Source of the DNA: Nocardioides gansuensis
GTDB lineage: Bacteria > Actinomycetota > Actinomycetes > Propionibacteriales > Nocardioidaceae
NCBI RefSeq assembly: GCF_003076135.1
Contig: NZ_QDGZ01000002.1
Span: forward strand, 62,001-126,000
DNA length: 64,000 nucleotides
Direction: 5' to 3'
The number at the start of each line of letters is the position of its first letter. Within the stretch, counting starts at the first letter, position 1. Below, one piece after another: positions 8,238 to 17,054 of the stretch. Position numbers and translations under genes: made by a program. Below the pieces are notes generated by a model. The model ran no database searches. It was not told where the DNA came from and worked only from the letters and a program-made list of their open reading frames with translations.

Positions 8238-9455
8238 TCATCGTGCCTCTGCGGCGGGACCGGCCGTCGACGGCATCCGGCCACCGAGGCGAGCTGTGGC
8301 CCGGCTGGCGGCCTCCACCAGTTCCGCCCCGGTCCGGCGGAGGACCGCCCCCGTGATCGTCGCAGGGAAGCCGTAGAGGCTGAACTGCAGCACCGTCCCG
8401 TCCCGGGTGAAGACCGGCGCGCTCATGGAGCGCACCTCGTACTCCGCGGTCGCGTCTACGTCGGATGGCGCCCAAGCGCTCTGACGGAGGTGGGCCACTG
8501 CGTCGTGAAGCTCGGCGTCGGGGGGAAGCATGGTGCCGTCGACCCGCTGGAGGCTTTGTTCGACGCCGGCGTAGGCGGAGTCCCCGAAACCGACGAAGTA
8601 GCCCTCGGTGCGGATGTGGTCGAGGGTCTCGAGCCATTCTTCGGCGACGATCGAGTCGTGCGGGGCTGAGCCGCCGAACCAGCCGGATTCCTGCAGGTCC
8701 GGCGTCCACGCGGCGATGGGTGCTCCGAGAGGGGCGACGAACGGCATGCGCCGTCCGACACGCGAAAGCTCAGCGCCCGCGCGTTCCGGCGCGGCTCCGG
8801 CCAGCAGCACGAACTCATCGGCGATCCGGGCTCCGGCGAGGACCTCGACGCGCAGCTTTTCAGCGAGAGACGTCATCTCGTCGCGGATCTGATCGATGCC
8901 ACGAAGGTGGCTCATCATGGTCAGGTCGCCGGTAGCGAGGGAGAGGGGGGTGAACCGGCCGTACCCGCCGCGGAAGAAGAGCAAGGGCAGGCTGCCGCTG
9001 TCGATGGCCAGGTCCTCGACGCGGGCGAGCACCAAGTAGTGATCGCCAGCCTCCTGCACGCTCTCGATCCGGCAGTCGATCCAGGCGACGGCGCCGTTGA
9101 TGATGGGCGAACCAGTGCCGGATAACCGCCAGGACACATGTCGGAACTTGTCGTCTGACTTCATTGCGAAGTTCCGACAAAGGGACTCCTGGTCCGCGCC
9201 CAGGACGCTGACGCAGAACGCCCCACGCTGCTCGATCCGTGGCCAGCTCGTGGATGTCTTGTCGGGGTAGAAAGCCACCAACGGAGGATCGAGAGACACG
9301 CTGGTGAAGGAGCCGATGGTCATGGCGATCGGTGGCCCATCGGGCTGAGTCGCAGAGACGACCACAACTCCCGTCGGGTACTGCCCGAGCACGCGTCGGA
9401 AGTCAGCCGGCGTGAAGTTCTGTGCGCTGGCGCCCGGTGAGTTGTGCTGAGTCAT
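8238..9455 (-). CDS. flavin reductase fused to an IclR-type ligand-binding domain
   Basis: Residues ~15-175 form an HpaC-like flavin reductase domain (FRRVLGQYPTGVVVV, ISL-type barrel, ending LLFFRGGYGRFTPL). Such enzymes supply reduced FMN or FAD to a monooxygenase. Residues ~180-400 resemble an IclR effector domain: MPFVAPLGAPIAAWTP, then LDHIRTEGYFVGFGDS, then MSAPVFTRDGTVLQFSLYG. No helix-turn-helix is present. It is divergent from the cupin and luciferase-like monooxygenase operon, whose enzyme it probably serves. A TAGCGT hexamer lies six bases before the ATG, so the transcript may be leaderless. Confidence 0.85.
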   Translation of the reverse strand: MTQHNSPGASAQNFTPADFRRVLGQYPTGVVVVSATQPDGPPIAMTIGSFTSVSLDPPLVAFYPDKTSTSWPRIEQRGAFCVSVLGADQESLCRNFAMKSDDKFRHVSWRLSGTGSPIINGAVAWIDCRIESVQEAGDHYLVLARVEDLAIDSGSLPLLFFRGGYGRFTPLSLATGDLTMMSHLRGIDQIRDEMTSLAEKLRVEVLAGARIADEFVLLAGAAPERAGAELSRVGRRMPFVAPLGAPIAAWTPDLQESGWFGGSAPHDSIVAEEWLETLDHIRTEGYFVGFGDSAYAGVEQSLQRVDGTMLPPDAELHDAVAHLRQSAWAPSDVDATAEYEVRSMSAPVFTRDGTVLQFSLYGFPATITGAVLRRTGAELVEAASRATARLGGRMPSTAGPAAEAR

Positions 9456-9463
9456 GCGGTCAC

Positions 9464-9564
9464 GCTATCCGGGCGGCACCTGGCGCACAGTGGCGCTTTG
9501 CCACAGCGTCAAGCTCGATGATTGGGGCGATGCAACTGCGTGAGCAAGGGCCCGTCCGGATAGC
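9464..9564. promoter_or_regulatory. two inverted copies of GCTATCCGGnCGG in a divergent promoter region
   Basis: The motif occurs at 9464-9476 (GCTATCCGGGCGG) and in reverse complement at 9552-9564 (CCGTCCGGATAGC), matching at 12 of 13 bases. The left copy contains part of the likely -10 of the flavin reductase gene. The right copy lies 55 bases before the cupin start. The arrangement fits one regulator, or one promoter type, controlling both divergent units. Confidence 0.45.
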
Positions 9565-9618
9565 ACTAGGTGGGGTGCCGAGAACAGGGCGCCCGTCCCT
9601 GCTACAGAAGGGTTCGCC

Positions 9619-10200
9619 ATGCGTCGAGTCGTCACCGCCACGGGTACGGACGGAAAGTCTTACGTCGTGCAAGATGGTCTGCCATCTGTGCTCTTCCAGT
9701 TCCCCGACCAGTCGCACCCGGAGCAGGTGTCTGCCGTCCGAGTCGACCATGTGCCTGAGGACCTGCCCCCAGGTGCCGGCGTGCTGGCCGAGCTGTGGTC
9801 CGCACCCGACGCGTCGTACCACGACGGGAGGGCGGACCCACTGGTCGAGGTCGATGCCTGGCGGATCAGCTGCCCGCCTGGCGCCTCGCGCTTCCGCACC
9901 AGCCTGTTCAGCGCGGGTCGCGAGACGGCGATGCACAGGACCAGCACGCTGGACTACGACTTCGTGCTGCAGGGGAGCGTCACGCTGATTCTCGACGATG
10001 GGAGCGAGACGCACCTGCATGCCGGTGACGCCGTGATTCTCCCTGGGACGGCACACGCGTGGCGGGCCGGTCCCGAGGGGTGCCGCCTGGGTGTGGTGAT
10101 GATCGGCACGGAGCCTCCCCCCCGGGGGGACGTGACGGCCGGCGCGCTCCAGCTGCCTGTGGGGCGGCCACCAGAAACTCCAGCAACCTTGGGGCGCTGA
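9619..10200 (+). CDS. cupin-domain protein
   Basis: This 193-residue protein carries a single cupin barrel at about residues 95-165. The two cupin motifs appear as ETAMHRTSTLDYDFVLQG and GDAVILPGTAHAWR. In the family, His and Glu residues here hold a metal. The N-terminal ~90 residues are less conserved. It is the first gene of the operon running to the YCII protein at 15822. It may be a small dioxygenase/isomerase or a ligand sensor for this pathway. Sequence alone does not decide. Confidence 0.8.
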   Translation: MRRVVTATGTDGKSYVVQDGLPSVLFQFPDQSHPEQVSAVRVDHVPEDLPPGAGVLAELWSAPDASYHDGRADPLVEVDAWRISCPPGASRFRTSLFSAGRETAMHRTSTLDYDFVLQGSVTLILDDGSETHLHAGDAVILPGTAHAWRAGPEGCRLGVVMIGTEPPPRGDVTAGALQLPVGRPPETPATLGR

Positions 10201-10311
10201 GCCGATTCACTCGACCGGCGGCAGACCTAGTGTCCAGCGCAAGGTTCTCGTCGGCTTCGTCACAGGGGCTACGCAAACCTCCACCACTTCCCCAAGAAAG
10301 GGACTTCAAGC

Positions 10312-11331
10312 ATGCGCATCGGCACCTTCCACCTCATGTCCACGCCTCCGTGGTCGAACCCGCACGACGTCATCGCCCAGCACATCGACCAGGTGGTGGA
10401 GGCGGACCGCCTTGGCTTCGACACGGCCTGGGTCGCTGAGCACAACGTGCGCGACTACGCGCTCGGGGGCAGCATCACGGTGACCATGGCGGCCATGGCG
10501 CAGGCGACGAAGCGGATCCGCATCGGAACGGCGGTAGCGCGGCTCCCGCTGCACCACCCACTGCACCTTGCCGAAGACCTGGCATTCGTCGACAACGTCT
10601 CTCGAGGGCGTCTCGATTTCGGTATCGGCAAGGGCTACGACGACCTGGAGTTCGCGAGCTACGGGGTCCCCTTCGAGGAGCGGTTCGAGCGCTGGGAGGA
10701 GGCTTATGAGGCCATCACCCAGATGTGGCGCACCGGCCGCACCGAGTACAAGGGCCACTTCAACGAGGTCCCCGATGCGCCCCTCTTCCCGCTGCCCCAG
10801 CAGAAGCCCATGCCACCGACGTACGTGATGGTGGTGAAGAGCGAGGAGTCGATCAAGTGGGCAGCCGAGCGGTTGTACCCCTTCGTGATCGGCCAGGGTC
10901 CGACGTGGGACGAGGTCCGCGACCGGCTCAAGCTGTTCGTTGACACCGCCAGTGACGCAGGCTTCAGCGACGAGGAGGTCCAGCACGCGGCGTCGCGCTG
11001 CTGGCAGCTCAAGCAGGTGCACGTGGCCGAGACGACGGAGATCGCGATCGAGCAGTACCGGGAAGCCTTCACGTGGTTCTTCGGCGCTCTGCACAACCGC
11101 ACCATGTTCGGCTTCCCGAACGAGAACAGGGACTACGAGTGGTTCCTCGACCACCGCTCGTTGCTGCTCGGTTCCGCGGAGAAGGTCAAGAGCGACCTCT
11201 TGGAGTACCGGGAGTACACCGGCATGCAGAACGTCGCTGCGTGGTTCAACTGCGGCGGGCAGCCCCACCAGCAAGTCCTTCAGTCCCTCAACGACTTCGC
11301 CGAGAACGTCATGCCGGCGCTGAAGGCGTGA
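10312..11331 (+). CDS. luciferase-like (LLM class) flavin-dependent monooxygenase
   Basis: This 339-residue enzyme has the bacterial luciferase/alkanal monooxygenase fold. It opens MRIGTFHLMSTPPWS, continues with FDTAWVAEHNVRDYALGGS (the family's aWxaEHH-like segment) and RIRIGTAVARLPLHHPLHLAED, and includes GRLDFGIGKGY. Such enzymes use reduced flavin and O2 to oxygenate organic substrates, including Baeyer-Villiger and desulfonation reactions. A partner reductase is needed, and a good candidate is encoded divergently at 8238-9455. ATG at 10312 follows AAAGGGA. The next gene starts 7 bases after its stop. Confidence 0.92.
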   Translation: MRIGTFHLMSTPPWSNPHDVIAQHIDQVVEADRLGFDTAWVAEHNVRDYALGGSITVTMAAMAQATKRIRIGTAVARLPLHHPLHLAEDLAFVDNVSRGRLDFGIGKGYDDLEFASYGVPFEERFERWEEAYEAITQMWRTGRTEYKGHFNEVPDAPLFPLPQQKPMPPTYVMVVKSEESIKWAAERLYPFVIGQGPTWDEVRDRLKLFVDTASDAGFSDEEVQHAASRCWQLKQVHVAETTEIAIEQYREAFTWFFGALHNRTMFGFPNENRDYEWFLDHRSLLLGSAEKVKSDLLEYREYTGMQNVAAWFNCGGQPHQQVLQSLNDFAENVMPALKA

Positions 11332-11338
11332 TGGACCG

Positions 11339-12643
11339 ATGACGACCGCATCGCACGACCAAGAGCGCGACGGCAGGGGCCACGAGCCGGGTCTGTGGTG
11401 GGTGCCGGACGCCAATCGCGACTGGGACCAGACCGACCGTCCAGCTCGCAACCTCGGGAAGGTGACGTTTCACGACGTGACCCTCCGCGAGGGCGAGCAG
11501 GGATACGGTGTGATTCTCAGCGCTCCTGAGATGGTGCGAATCGCCGAAGAGCTGATCCGGGTCGGCGTGCCCCGACTCGAGATGTGGCCCATCCTCTCGC
11601 GCGAGAACACTCAAGCGCTGACTGAGATCTCGGCACTCAGCCCGGATCTGGCGACCTATGCACTGGTGCGGCCGGGTTTCAAGGAGGACCTCGATCTGGC
11701 CCACCAGTGTGGGGCGGACGGTGTCATGGTCTTCACCCTGTCGATGAACGACTGGATCGCCCGCCACGCCCTCAACAAGGACGCCGACCAGATCGCCGAC
11801 GAGATCGTCGAAGGAATCCGCCTCGCCAAGGAGGCGGGGTTCAAGGTCGTCTGCGGACCCGGTGACGCGTTTCGCACGCCCGTCCACCGGCTCAAGCGTC
11901 TCTTCACCGAGGCCGTCGAGGCGGGATGCGATTCCGTCAGCGTCAACGACTCCCTGGGTCAGTGCCTGCCGAGCACCTTCGAGAGGCTGACGCGTGAGGT
12001 GCGCGGCTGGGTCGGAGACCGGGTCGACATCGAGACTCACTGCCACAACGACTACGGCATGGCAACGGCAAACACCCTCGCTGGCATCCAGGGTGGTGCC
12101 GACATCGTCGAGTGTGCGATCAACGGCGTTGGCGAGCGTGCTGGCAACGCTTCCTTGGAGGAGGTGGCGGTCGCGGCCACCATCCTCCTCGGCGCCGACA
12201 CCGGCCTGGATTTGAGCCGGCTGTTGGAGATGACCGAGCTCGCCAGCGACGTCATGGGTCGTCCAGTGCCCGTCAATAAGGCGGTCACCGGGGTATCCCT
12301 GCACCACATCTGGACCTCGCTGCACGCTGCCTGGCGGGAGCGAGTCGGCGCGGCGGGCCGGCCGGAGGCGTGGACTCCGTTCGTGCCGTCGGTCATCGGC
12401 AGGGAGGGCTACCAGGTGGACCTCGGCCCGATGGCCGGAAAGAACTTGATCCGGATGAAGCTCATCGAGCTCGAGCTCGACGCCCCTGAGGAGGCGCTGG
12501 CGCTGATCCGGGACCGGGTCAAGGACGAGGGGCGCGTCCGCAAGGCTCCGGTGCCCGTGGCCGAGTTCAAGCGCATCGTGGCCGAGGTGCTTGAGCAGAC
12601 TGGTGCTGCTCAGGACATGGGGGTCGCCGTCGATGGGGAATGA
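11339..12643 (+). CDS. HMGL-like / isopropylmalate-synthase-family DRE-TIM metallolyase
   Basis: This 434-residue protein has the DRE-TIM barrel signature VTLREGEQ near residue 47, the metal-binding HCHND motif near residue 232, and the family block NGVGERAGNASLEEV. Members include 2-isopropylmalate synthase, homocitrate synthase and HMG-CoA lyase, which make or break a C-C bond next to a CoA ester using a divalent metal. No regulatory LeuA-type domain is evident. The N-terminal ~40 residues are an extra leader. Beside a CoA ligase and a monooxygenase, a lyase/aldolase step in degradation is more likely than leucine biosynthesis. This is inferred from context. Confidence 0.85.
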   Translation: MTTASHDQERDGRGHEPGLWWVPDANRDWDQTDRPARNLGKVTFHDVTLREGEQGYGVILSAPEMVRIAEELIRVGVPRLEMWPILSRENTQALTEISALSPDLATYALVRPGFKEDLDLAHQCGADGVMVFTLSMNDWIARHALNKDADQIADEIVEGIRLAKEAGFKVVCGPGDAFRTPVHRLKRLFTEAVEAGCDSVSVNDSLGQCLPSTFERLTREVRGWVGDRVDIETHCHNDYGMATANTLAGIQGGADIVECAINGVGERAGNASLEEVAVAATILLGADTGLDLSRLLEMTELASDVMGRPVPVNKAVTGVSLHHIWTSLHAAWRERVGAAGRPEAWTPFVPSVIGREGYQVDLGPMAGKNLIRMKLIELELDAPEEALALIRDRVKDEGRVRKAPVPVAEFKRIVAEVLEQTGAAQDMGVAVDGE

Positions 12644-14762
12644 ACCAGGATCTGTGCCGTCCGCACAGGTACTGCGTAGCCTGCTCTCGCCCAAGTCCGT
12701 CGCTGTGGTGGGCGCGTCGGACTCGCGCTTCACCTTCAGCGGAGCACCGCTGCACAATCTGTCGGTGCACGGCTTCACCGGATCCGTCTACCCGGTCAAC
12801 CCAAAGCGGGATGAGATCGGCGGCCAAGAGTGCTACCCGTCGGTCCTCGACATCCCTGAGGCGGTGGAGACCGCCGTGATCACCGTGCCCGCCGCAGCTG
12901 TGGTCGACGTCCTCGAGCAGTGTGAGCGACGGGGAGTGTTGTCGGCCACGGTGGTGAGTGCTGGATTCGGGGAGGACGGTGCCGGGCCCGACGGACAGGT
13001 GCGTCAGCGCCGGCTCGATGAGTGGCTCTCCGGGTCCCGCCTACGGGTGCTCGGACCAAACACCGCAGGCCTGATCAATCTGCTCGACGACTATGTCCCG
13101 AGGGCCGCGGCAAACCATCTGGAGGGCTCCCGCTTGCGGGCGGGCTCCGTTGCGCTGTTCACGCAATCAGGCGCTTGCAGCAACATCGTGTTCAACCGAG
13201 CCCAGGCCAATGGAGTTGGGATCGGCGTCATGGCAGCAACCGGCGGCGAATGTGACATCACCGTGTGGGACTTGGTCGAGCACTCTTTGCATGATGAGCG
13301 CGTCAGCGTCGTCATGGTCGTGATCGAGGCGCTCGGGGATCCTCAGCGGATCCGTAAGGTGGCGGCCCTGGCGCACTCGCTACGCAAGCCCGTCGTGCTG
13401 CTCAAGTTGGGGTCCAGCCCGCTCGGCAGCGAGGTCGTGATGACCCACTCCGGAAGCATCGCCGGGGACGAGCAGGTAGCCCGTGCGGCCTTTGAGCAGT
13501 GGGGAATCGTCCAGGTCGACGACTTCGACGCCTTGTGGCAGGTCGCGCGCCTCTTCGAGGCCTGGGGTGCGCCGACCGGCCCGACTGGTCGGCTCGGCGT
13601 GTTCGCGTTCTCCGGCGGGGAGGCAGCGCTCATCGCCGACCACGCCAGCGACACCAGCCTTTCGCTGCCGGCGGTGAGCGAGGCCTTCGACCAGAACATT
13701 CGCGAGGTACTGGGCTTTGCCAAGGCCGCCAACCCCTTCGACGCGACCGGTGAGCTGGTCGGCCGGCCGGAGAAGCTGGTTCCAGTCCTGAACAGCTTCC
13801 TCGACGACAATGAGCTCACGGAGGTGCTCGTGGCCACGCCGGTGTATCGGGCAGAGGCCGCGGAACGCGTGCTCCCTCAGCTCGAAACCCTGTTCCGCGA
13901 CCGTGGCGACAGCGGTCCGCGCGTGGCGTTCTCCATGTGGCCGGCCGGTCCACTCACCGAGCTGCAGGCAGAGCTGCTGTCCGCGACGGGCTGTCCTGTG
14001 CTTCCGGATTCGACGCGAGCCGTCCACGCCATCGACCGCTACTCGGGCTGGTTGAGCGGACTCGACAAGCCGAGGGCCGCCCCGGAGACAGCCGCGTCGC
14101 TGAGTGCCACGGTGCCGGCGCCGCGTTTGGGGGCGACGTACGCGGAGGTACGGGACTGCCTGCGCGAGCTCGGAATGCCGTTCGCCCCTGGTGGACACAC
14201 AACGAGTGCCGACGAGGCCGTCGCCATGGCCCGCGAGATCGGCTTCCCCGTGGTGATGAAGGGTGATGTGTCCTCCACCATGCACAAGGCCAAGGCCGGT
14301 CTGGTCGCCGTCGGCGTGGCAACCGAGGACGCGGTGCGAGCCCGCTATTCCGAGCTGGCGGCCCTGGCCGCGGCGCACGGCGGCCAGGGGGTCGTGGTCG
14401 AAGCGATGGTGTCCGCTTCGCTGCAATGCTTCGTCGGTGCCAGACGCGATCCTGACTTCGGCACCACACTGATCTTCGGCCTCGGTGGCTCAGCGGCGGA
14501 GTTCCTGGACGACACCGCGCTTCTGGTGGTCGACGAGGAAGCTGATGTGGGAGAGCTCCTGCTCGGCACCAGGGTGGGGTCGTTCATCCAGGAGGAGTAC
14601 CCGAAGGTGGCTATGTCCCTCACCGAGATGCTGGCGGCAACCGCCGCGTGGTTCACCGCCGAGCCCGCCGTGGAGGACGTCGACCTGAACCCGGTCATGG
14701 TTGACGTGACGTCGGGCACAGTCACCTGCGTCGACGGCCGCGTGCTCGTCCGGGAGGCATGA
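12633..14762 (+). CDS. ADP-forming acyl-CoA synthetase (acetate--CoA ligase family)
   Basis: This ~709-residue enzyme has the NDP-forming CoA ligase layout: an N-terminal CoA-binding domain ([18 protein letters not shown]), a succinyl-CoA-ligase-like domain with [13 protein letters not shown] and [11 protein letters not shown], and a C-terminal ATP-grasp domain ([19 protein letters not shown] to TCVDGRVLV). It would activate an organic acid with CoA and ATP through a phosphohistidine. The ATG at 12633 overlaps the end of the previous gene. A GTG at 12654 with an AGGA site just before it is an alternative start. The acid used is unknown but presumably belongs to this pathway. Confidence 0.88.
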   Translation: MGNEPGSVPSAQVLRSLLSPKSVAVVGASDSRFTFSGAPLHNLSVHGFTGSVYPVNPKRDEIGGQECYPSVLDIPEAVETAVITVPAAAVVDVLEQCERRGVLSATVVSAGFGEDGAGPDGQVRQRRLDEWLSGSRLRVLGPNTAGLINLLDDYVPRAAANHLEGSRLRAGSVALFTQSGACSNIVFNRAQANGVGIGVMAATGGECDITVWDLVEHSLHDERVSVVMVVIEALGDPQRIRKVAALAHSLRKPVVLLKLGSSPLGSEVVMTHSGSIAGDEQVARAAFEQWGIVQVDDFDALWQVARLFEAWGAPTGPTGRLGVFAFSGGEAALIADHASDTSLSLPAVSEAFDQNIREVLGFAKAANPFDATGELVGRPEKLVPVLNSFLDDNELTEVLVATPVYRAEAAERVLPQLETLFRDRGDSGPRVAFSMWPAGPLTELQAELLSATGCPVLPDSTRAVHAIDRYSGWLSGLDKPRAAPETAASLSATVPAPRLGATYAEVRDCLRELGMPFAPGGHTTSADEAVAMAREIGFPVVMKGDVSSTMHKAKAGLVAVGVATEDAVRARYSELAALAAAHGGQGVVVEAMVSASLQCFVGARRDPDFGTTLIFGLGGSAAEFLDDTALLVVDEEADVGELLLGTRVGSFIQEEYPKVAMSLTEMLAATAAWFTAEPAVEDVDLNPVMVDVTSGTVTCVDGRVLVREA

Positions 14763-15541
14763 TGGAGCTCGGACTGAAGGGACGGCGGGCGCTGGTCACG
14801 GGCGGCTCAAAGGGACTGGGGCGCGCCATCGCGCTCGAGCTGGCACGCGAGGGTGCCGCCGTCGCGATCTGCAGCCGCAACCGTGCAGAATGTGACGCGG
14901 TCGTTGCCGAGCTGCGGGCCCTGGGAACCACAGGATGGGCCTATGAGGCCGACGTCACCGTGGGGTCCGACGTCGACAGGCTCGTCGAGGAGGCGGCATC
15001 CGAGTTGGGTGGCCTCGACATCCTCGTCAACAACGCGGGAGGGGCGCGGCCAGGCACGTTCGAAACCCTGACCGACGAGGACTGGCAGATCGACTTCGAC
15101 ACCAAAGTCGGCTCGATCATTCGCGTGTGCCGCGCTGCCCTGCCACACCTGCGGGCTTCATCCGCGGCGCGCATCGTCAACATCGGCGCCGTGCAGGGCA
15201 AAGCGCCAGACCCGACCTTCTGTTCCACCAGTGCGCTTCGAGCCGCGGGGAACAACCTGACCAAGGTTCTTGCCCAGCAGTACGGACCGGAAGGCATCCT
15301 CGTCAACGCTGTCAACATAGGCCTCGTGACGACCCCGCAGTGGGCGAACATCCGCCAGCGCAAGGCTCCGCACCTGACGGCGGACGAGTTCGCGGCGACC
15401 CTGACGGCGGACGTTCCGTTGGGACGATTTGGCCGTGACGATGAGGTGAGCGGCGTGGTGACGTTCCTCGCGTCAGATCGTGCCAGCTACGTCACTGGCG
15501 TCCTCATCGACGTCGCGGGCGGGATGGGCCGATACGCGTGA
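14759..15541 (+). CDS. atypical short-chain dehydrogenase/reductase
   Basis: This 260-residue protein has the SDR cofactor motif ([12 protein letters not shown]) and the structural NNAGG motif, and ends with the usual [14 protein letters not shown]. The active-site region is unusual. Where classical SDRs have YxxxK after the catalytic Ser, this one reads [16 protein letters not shown], so the Tyr is not present and Arg stands in place of Lys. A subgroup of actinobacterial SDRs shares this pattern. It may bind nucleotide without classical catalysis or use another mechanism. The ATGA overlap with the CoA ligase indicates translational coupling. Confidence 0.85.
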   Translation: MMELGLKGRRALVTGGSKGLGRAIALELAREGAAVAICSRNRAECDAVVAELRALGTTGWAYEADVTVGSDVDRLVEEAASELGGLDILVNNAGGARPGTFETLTDEDWQIDFDTKVGSIIRVCRAALPHLRASSAARIVNIGAVQGKAPDPTFCSTSALRAAGNNLTKVLAQQYGPEGILVNAVNIGLVTTPQWANIRQRKAPHLTADEFAATLTADVPLGRFGRDDEVSGVVTFLASDRASYVTGVLIDVAGGMGRYA

Positions 15542-15822
15542 AGGCCGTCCTGGTCCGCTACCGGTACGCCGACACGGAGCTGCGCGCTCGGCACAGGGCC
15601 GAGCACGTGGATCGGCTGCGCGGTCTGGCGAACGATGGTCTCGTGCTCGTGGCTGGTCCGGACGTGTCTGACGAGGGCGCCGTGCTGGTCTTGCTGGTGC
15701 CCGACGTGGACGCGGCCACCGCGGTGATGGACGCAGACGTTTACCTGCAGAGCGGCGCGGTGACGTCTTACACAGCGGACGCGTTCGTTGCTGTCGTGAC
15801 TTCGCCAGCTCTGTCCGGATAG
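15538..15822 (+). CDS. YCII-domain protein
   Basis: This 94-residue ferredoxin-like alpha/beta barrel protein resembles the YCII family: a basic RHRAEHVDRLRGL helix with the conserved His, then GPDVSDEGAVLVLLVPD. Family members include small dehalogenases or lactonases and proteins of unknown role. It starts with GTG in a GTGA overlap with the SDR, closing the operon. Its last 55 bases overlap the convergent PucR-type gene. Confidence 0.75.
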   Translation: MKAVLVRYRYADTELRARHRAEHVDRLRGLANDGLVLVAGPDVSDEGAVLVLLVPDVDAATAVMDADVYLQSGAVTSYTADAFVAVVTSPALSG

Positions 15823-17054
15823 GGGTTCGGTCCGAGCGACCGCTCGGGTGGGAGGTTCTGCGCCCGGTACAGCGGGAAGAGGCGCACGGCGAGATGGGCC
15901 GCGAAGGATCGCTCGGCGAAAATCTCGTCACCCAGGATGCTGCGGATTTGACGGAGCCGGTAGTCGAGCGTGTTGATGTGAACCGTGAGGTTGCGTGCCG
16001 CCGTCTTACGGTTGCCATTGGCCTCGAGGAAAGCTGCGAGAGTCTCGACCAGCTGGGTGCCCTTGCGCTTATCGTGTTGGATCAGCGGGCCGAGCTGTTC
16101 TTCGACGTAGGTTTCGACTTCATTGGCGCCTCGGAAGATGTCCAGAGCCCGTACGTGGTCCCAGACGTGCACCAAGACGTCCGGCTGCAACACCTCTCCG
16201 ACCCGCCGAGCGCGCGTCGCCTGCTCGGCGCTCGGCAGCACCCCGGCGAGGCCGGCGGTGGGGATCGAGATGCCGGCCCGGAGAGTCCCGTTGAACTTGC
16301 CGCTGAGCATCCGGGTCAGCAACTTTGCCAAGTTGCTGACGGCATCGCCAGGCACCAGAACCGTCAGAGTGTCGTCGTCGCGCTGTACCTGAAGAGCAAA
16401 CGGCAGCACAGATCTGAGAACTGTGCCGAGCATGGGGAGGAGTTCGGGGCCCGAAGCGTGCCGCATGGGGGTGGCGCGAGCACTTGGCGCGAAGCTCACA
16501 ACGGTATACGTGCGCGCGAAGTCATAGCCATGCACCGGAGCCATGGGGACCTTGGCGTCCTCTAGGCGAACTTCGCCTCGGAACAGCTGCAGCAATAGTT
16601 CTACTGTGTAGTCACTTTCAGTGGCCGACATGGAACGCTGCTCCTCGAGATACGCCCGCTCGGCAGCTGTCGTCATCTGATCCGCGAACTCCATCGTGAT
16701 CGAGGCAACCATGCCTGCATCAACGGGGTCCACCCTCATCAGCGCGTGCTCAAGGAGGATCCGAGCGCCCCGGCGGAACGCGGCGTGGAGATCCTCCAGG
16801 CCGACGGACTGGTGCAAGCGGCGGCGTGCGACCTGCTCGAACTCGGCGATCTCGTCACTGGAGGGGAGCTCGAGCGTGGCGAGGGTGGCGTAATAGAGAT
16901 GCGCATAACGGCGCCAAGCTTCGAGCACGTCAGACTCGACGTCCTTGCCGGAGTGGGCAACGACGTGCGGCAGCGCGTACATCGTCTCATCGACGAAGGT
17001 GTCGATCATTTCGCGGGAGGGGGGATCGAACTCCCCGCGCCAGCTATGCGTCAT
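15768..17054 (-). CDS. PucR/CdaR-type transcriptional regulator
   Basis: This 428-residue regulator has no obvious membrane segment. Its C-terminus carries the PucR/CdaR helix-turn-helix (TLAAFLEANGNRKTAARNL followed by VHINTLDYRLRQI). The middle has a GGDEF-like/ligand region typical of the family. Such proteins usually activate adjacent catabolic genes in response to the substrate. ATG at 17054 has GAGGTGCC seven bases upstream and was preferred over the longer start at 17105. It is convergent with the catabolic operon and likely controls it, or the importer, though no binding site was identified. Confidence 0.88.
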   Translation of the reverse strand: MTHSWRGEFDPPSREMIDTFVDETMYALPHVVAHSGKDVESDVLEAWRRYAHLYYATLATLELPSSDEIAEFEQVARRRLHQSVGLEDLHAAFRRGARILLEHALMRVDPVDAGMVASITMEFADQMTTAAERAYLEEQRSMSATESDYTVELLLQLFRGEVRLEDAKVPMAPVHGYDFARTYTVVSFAPSARATPMRHASGPELLPMLGTVLRSVLPFALQVQRDDDTLTVLVPGDAVSNLAKLLTRMLSGKFNGTLRAGISIPTAGLAGVLPSAEQATRARRVGEVLQPDVLVHVWDHVRALDIFRGANEVETYVEEQLGPLIQHDKRKGTQLVETLAAFLEANGNRKTAARNLTVHINTLDYRLRQIRSILGDEIFAERSFAAHLAVRLFPLYRAQNLPPERSLGPNPYPDRAGEVTTATNASAV

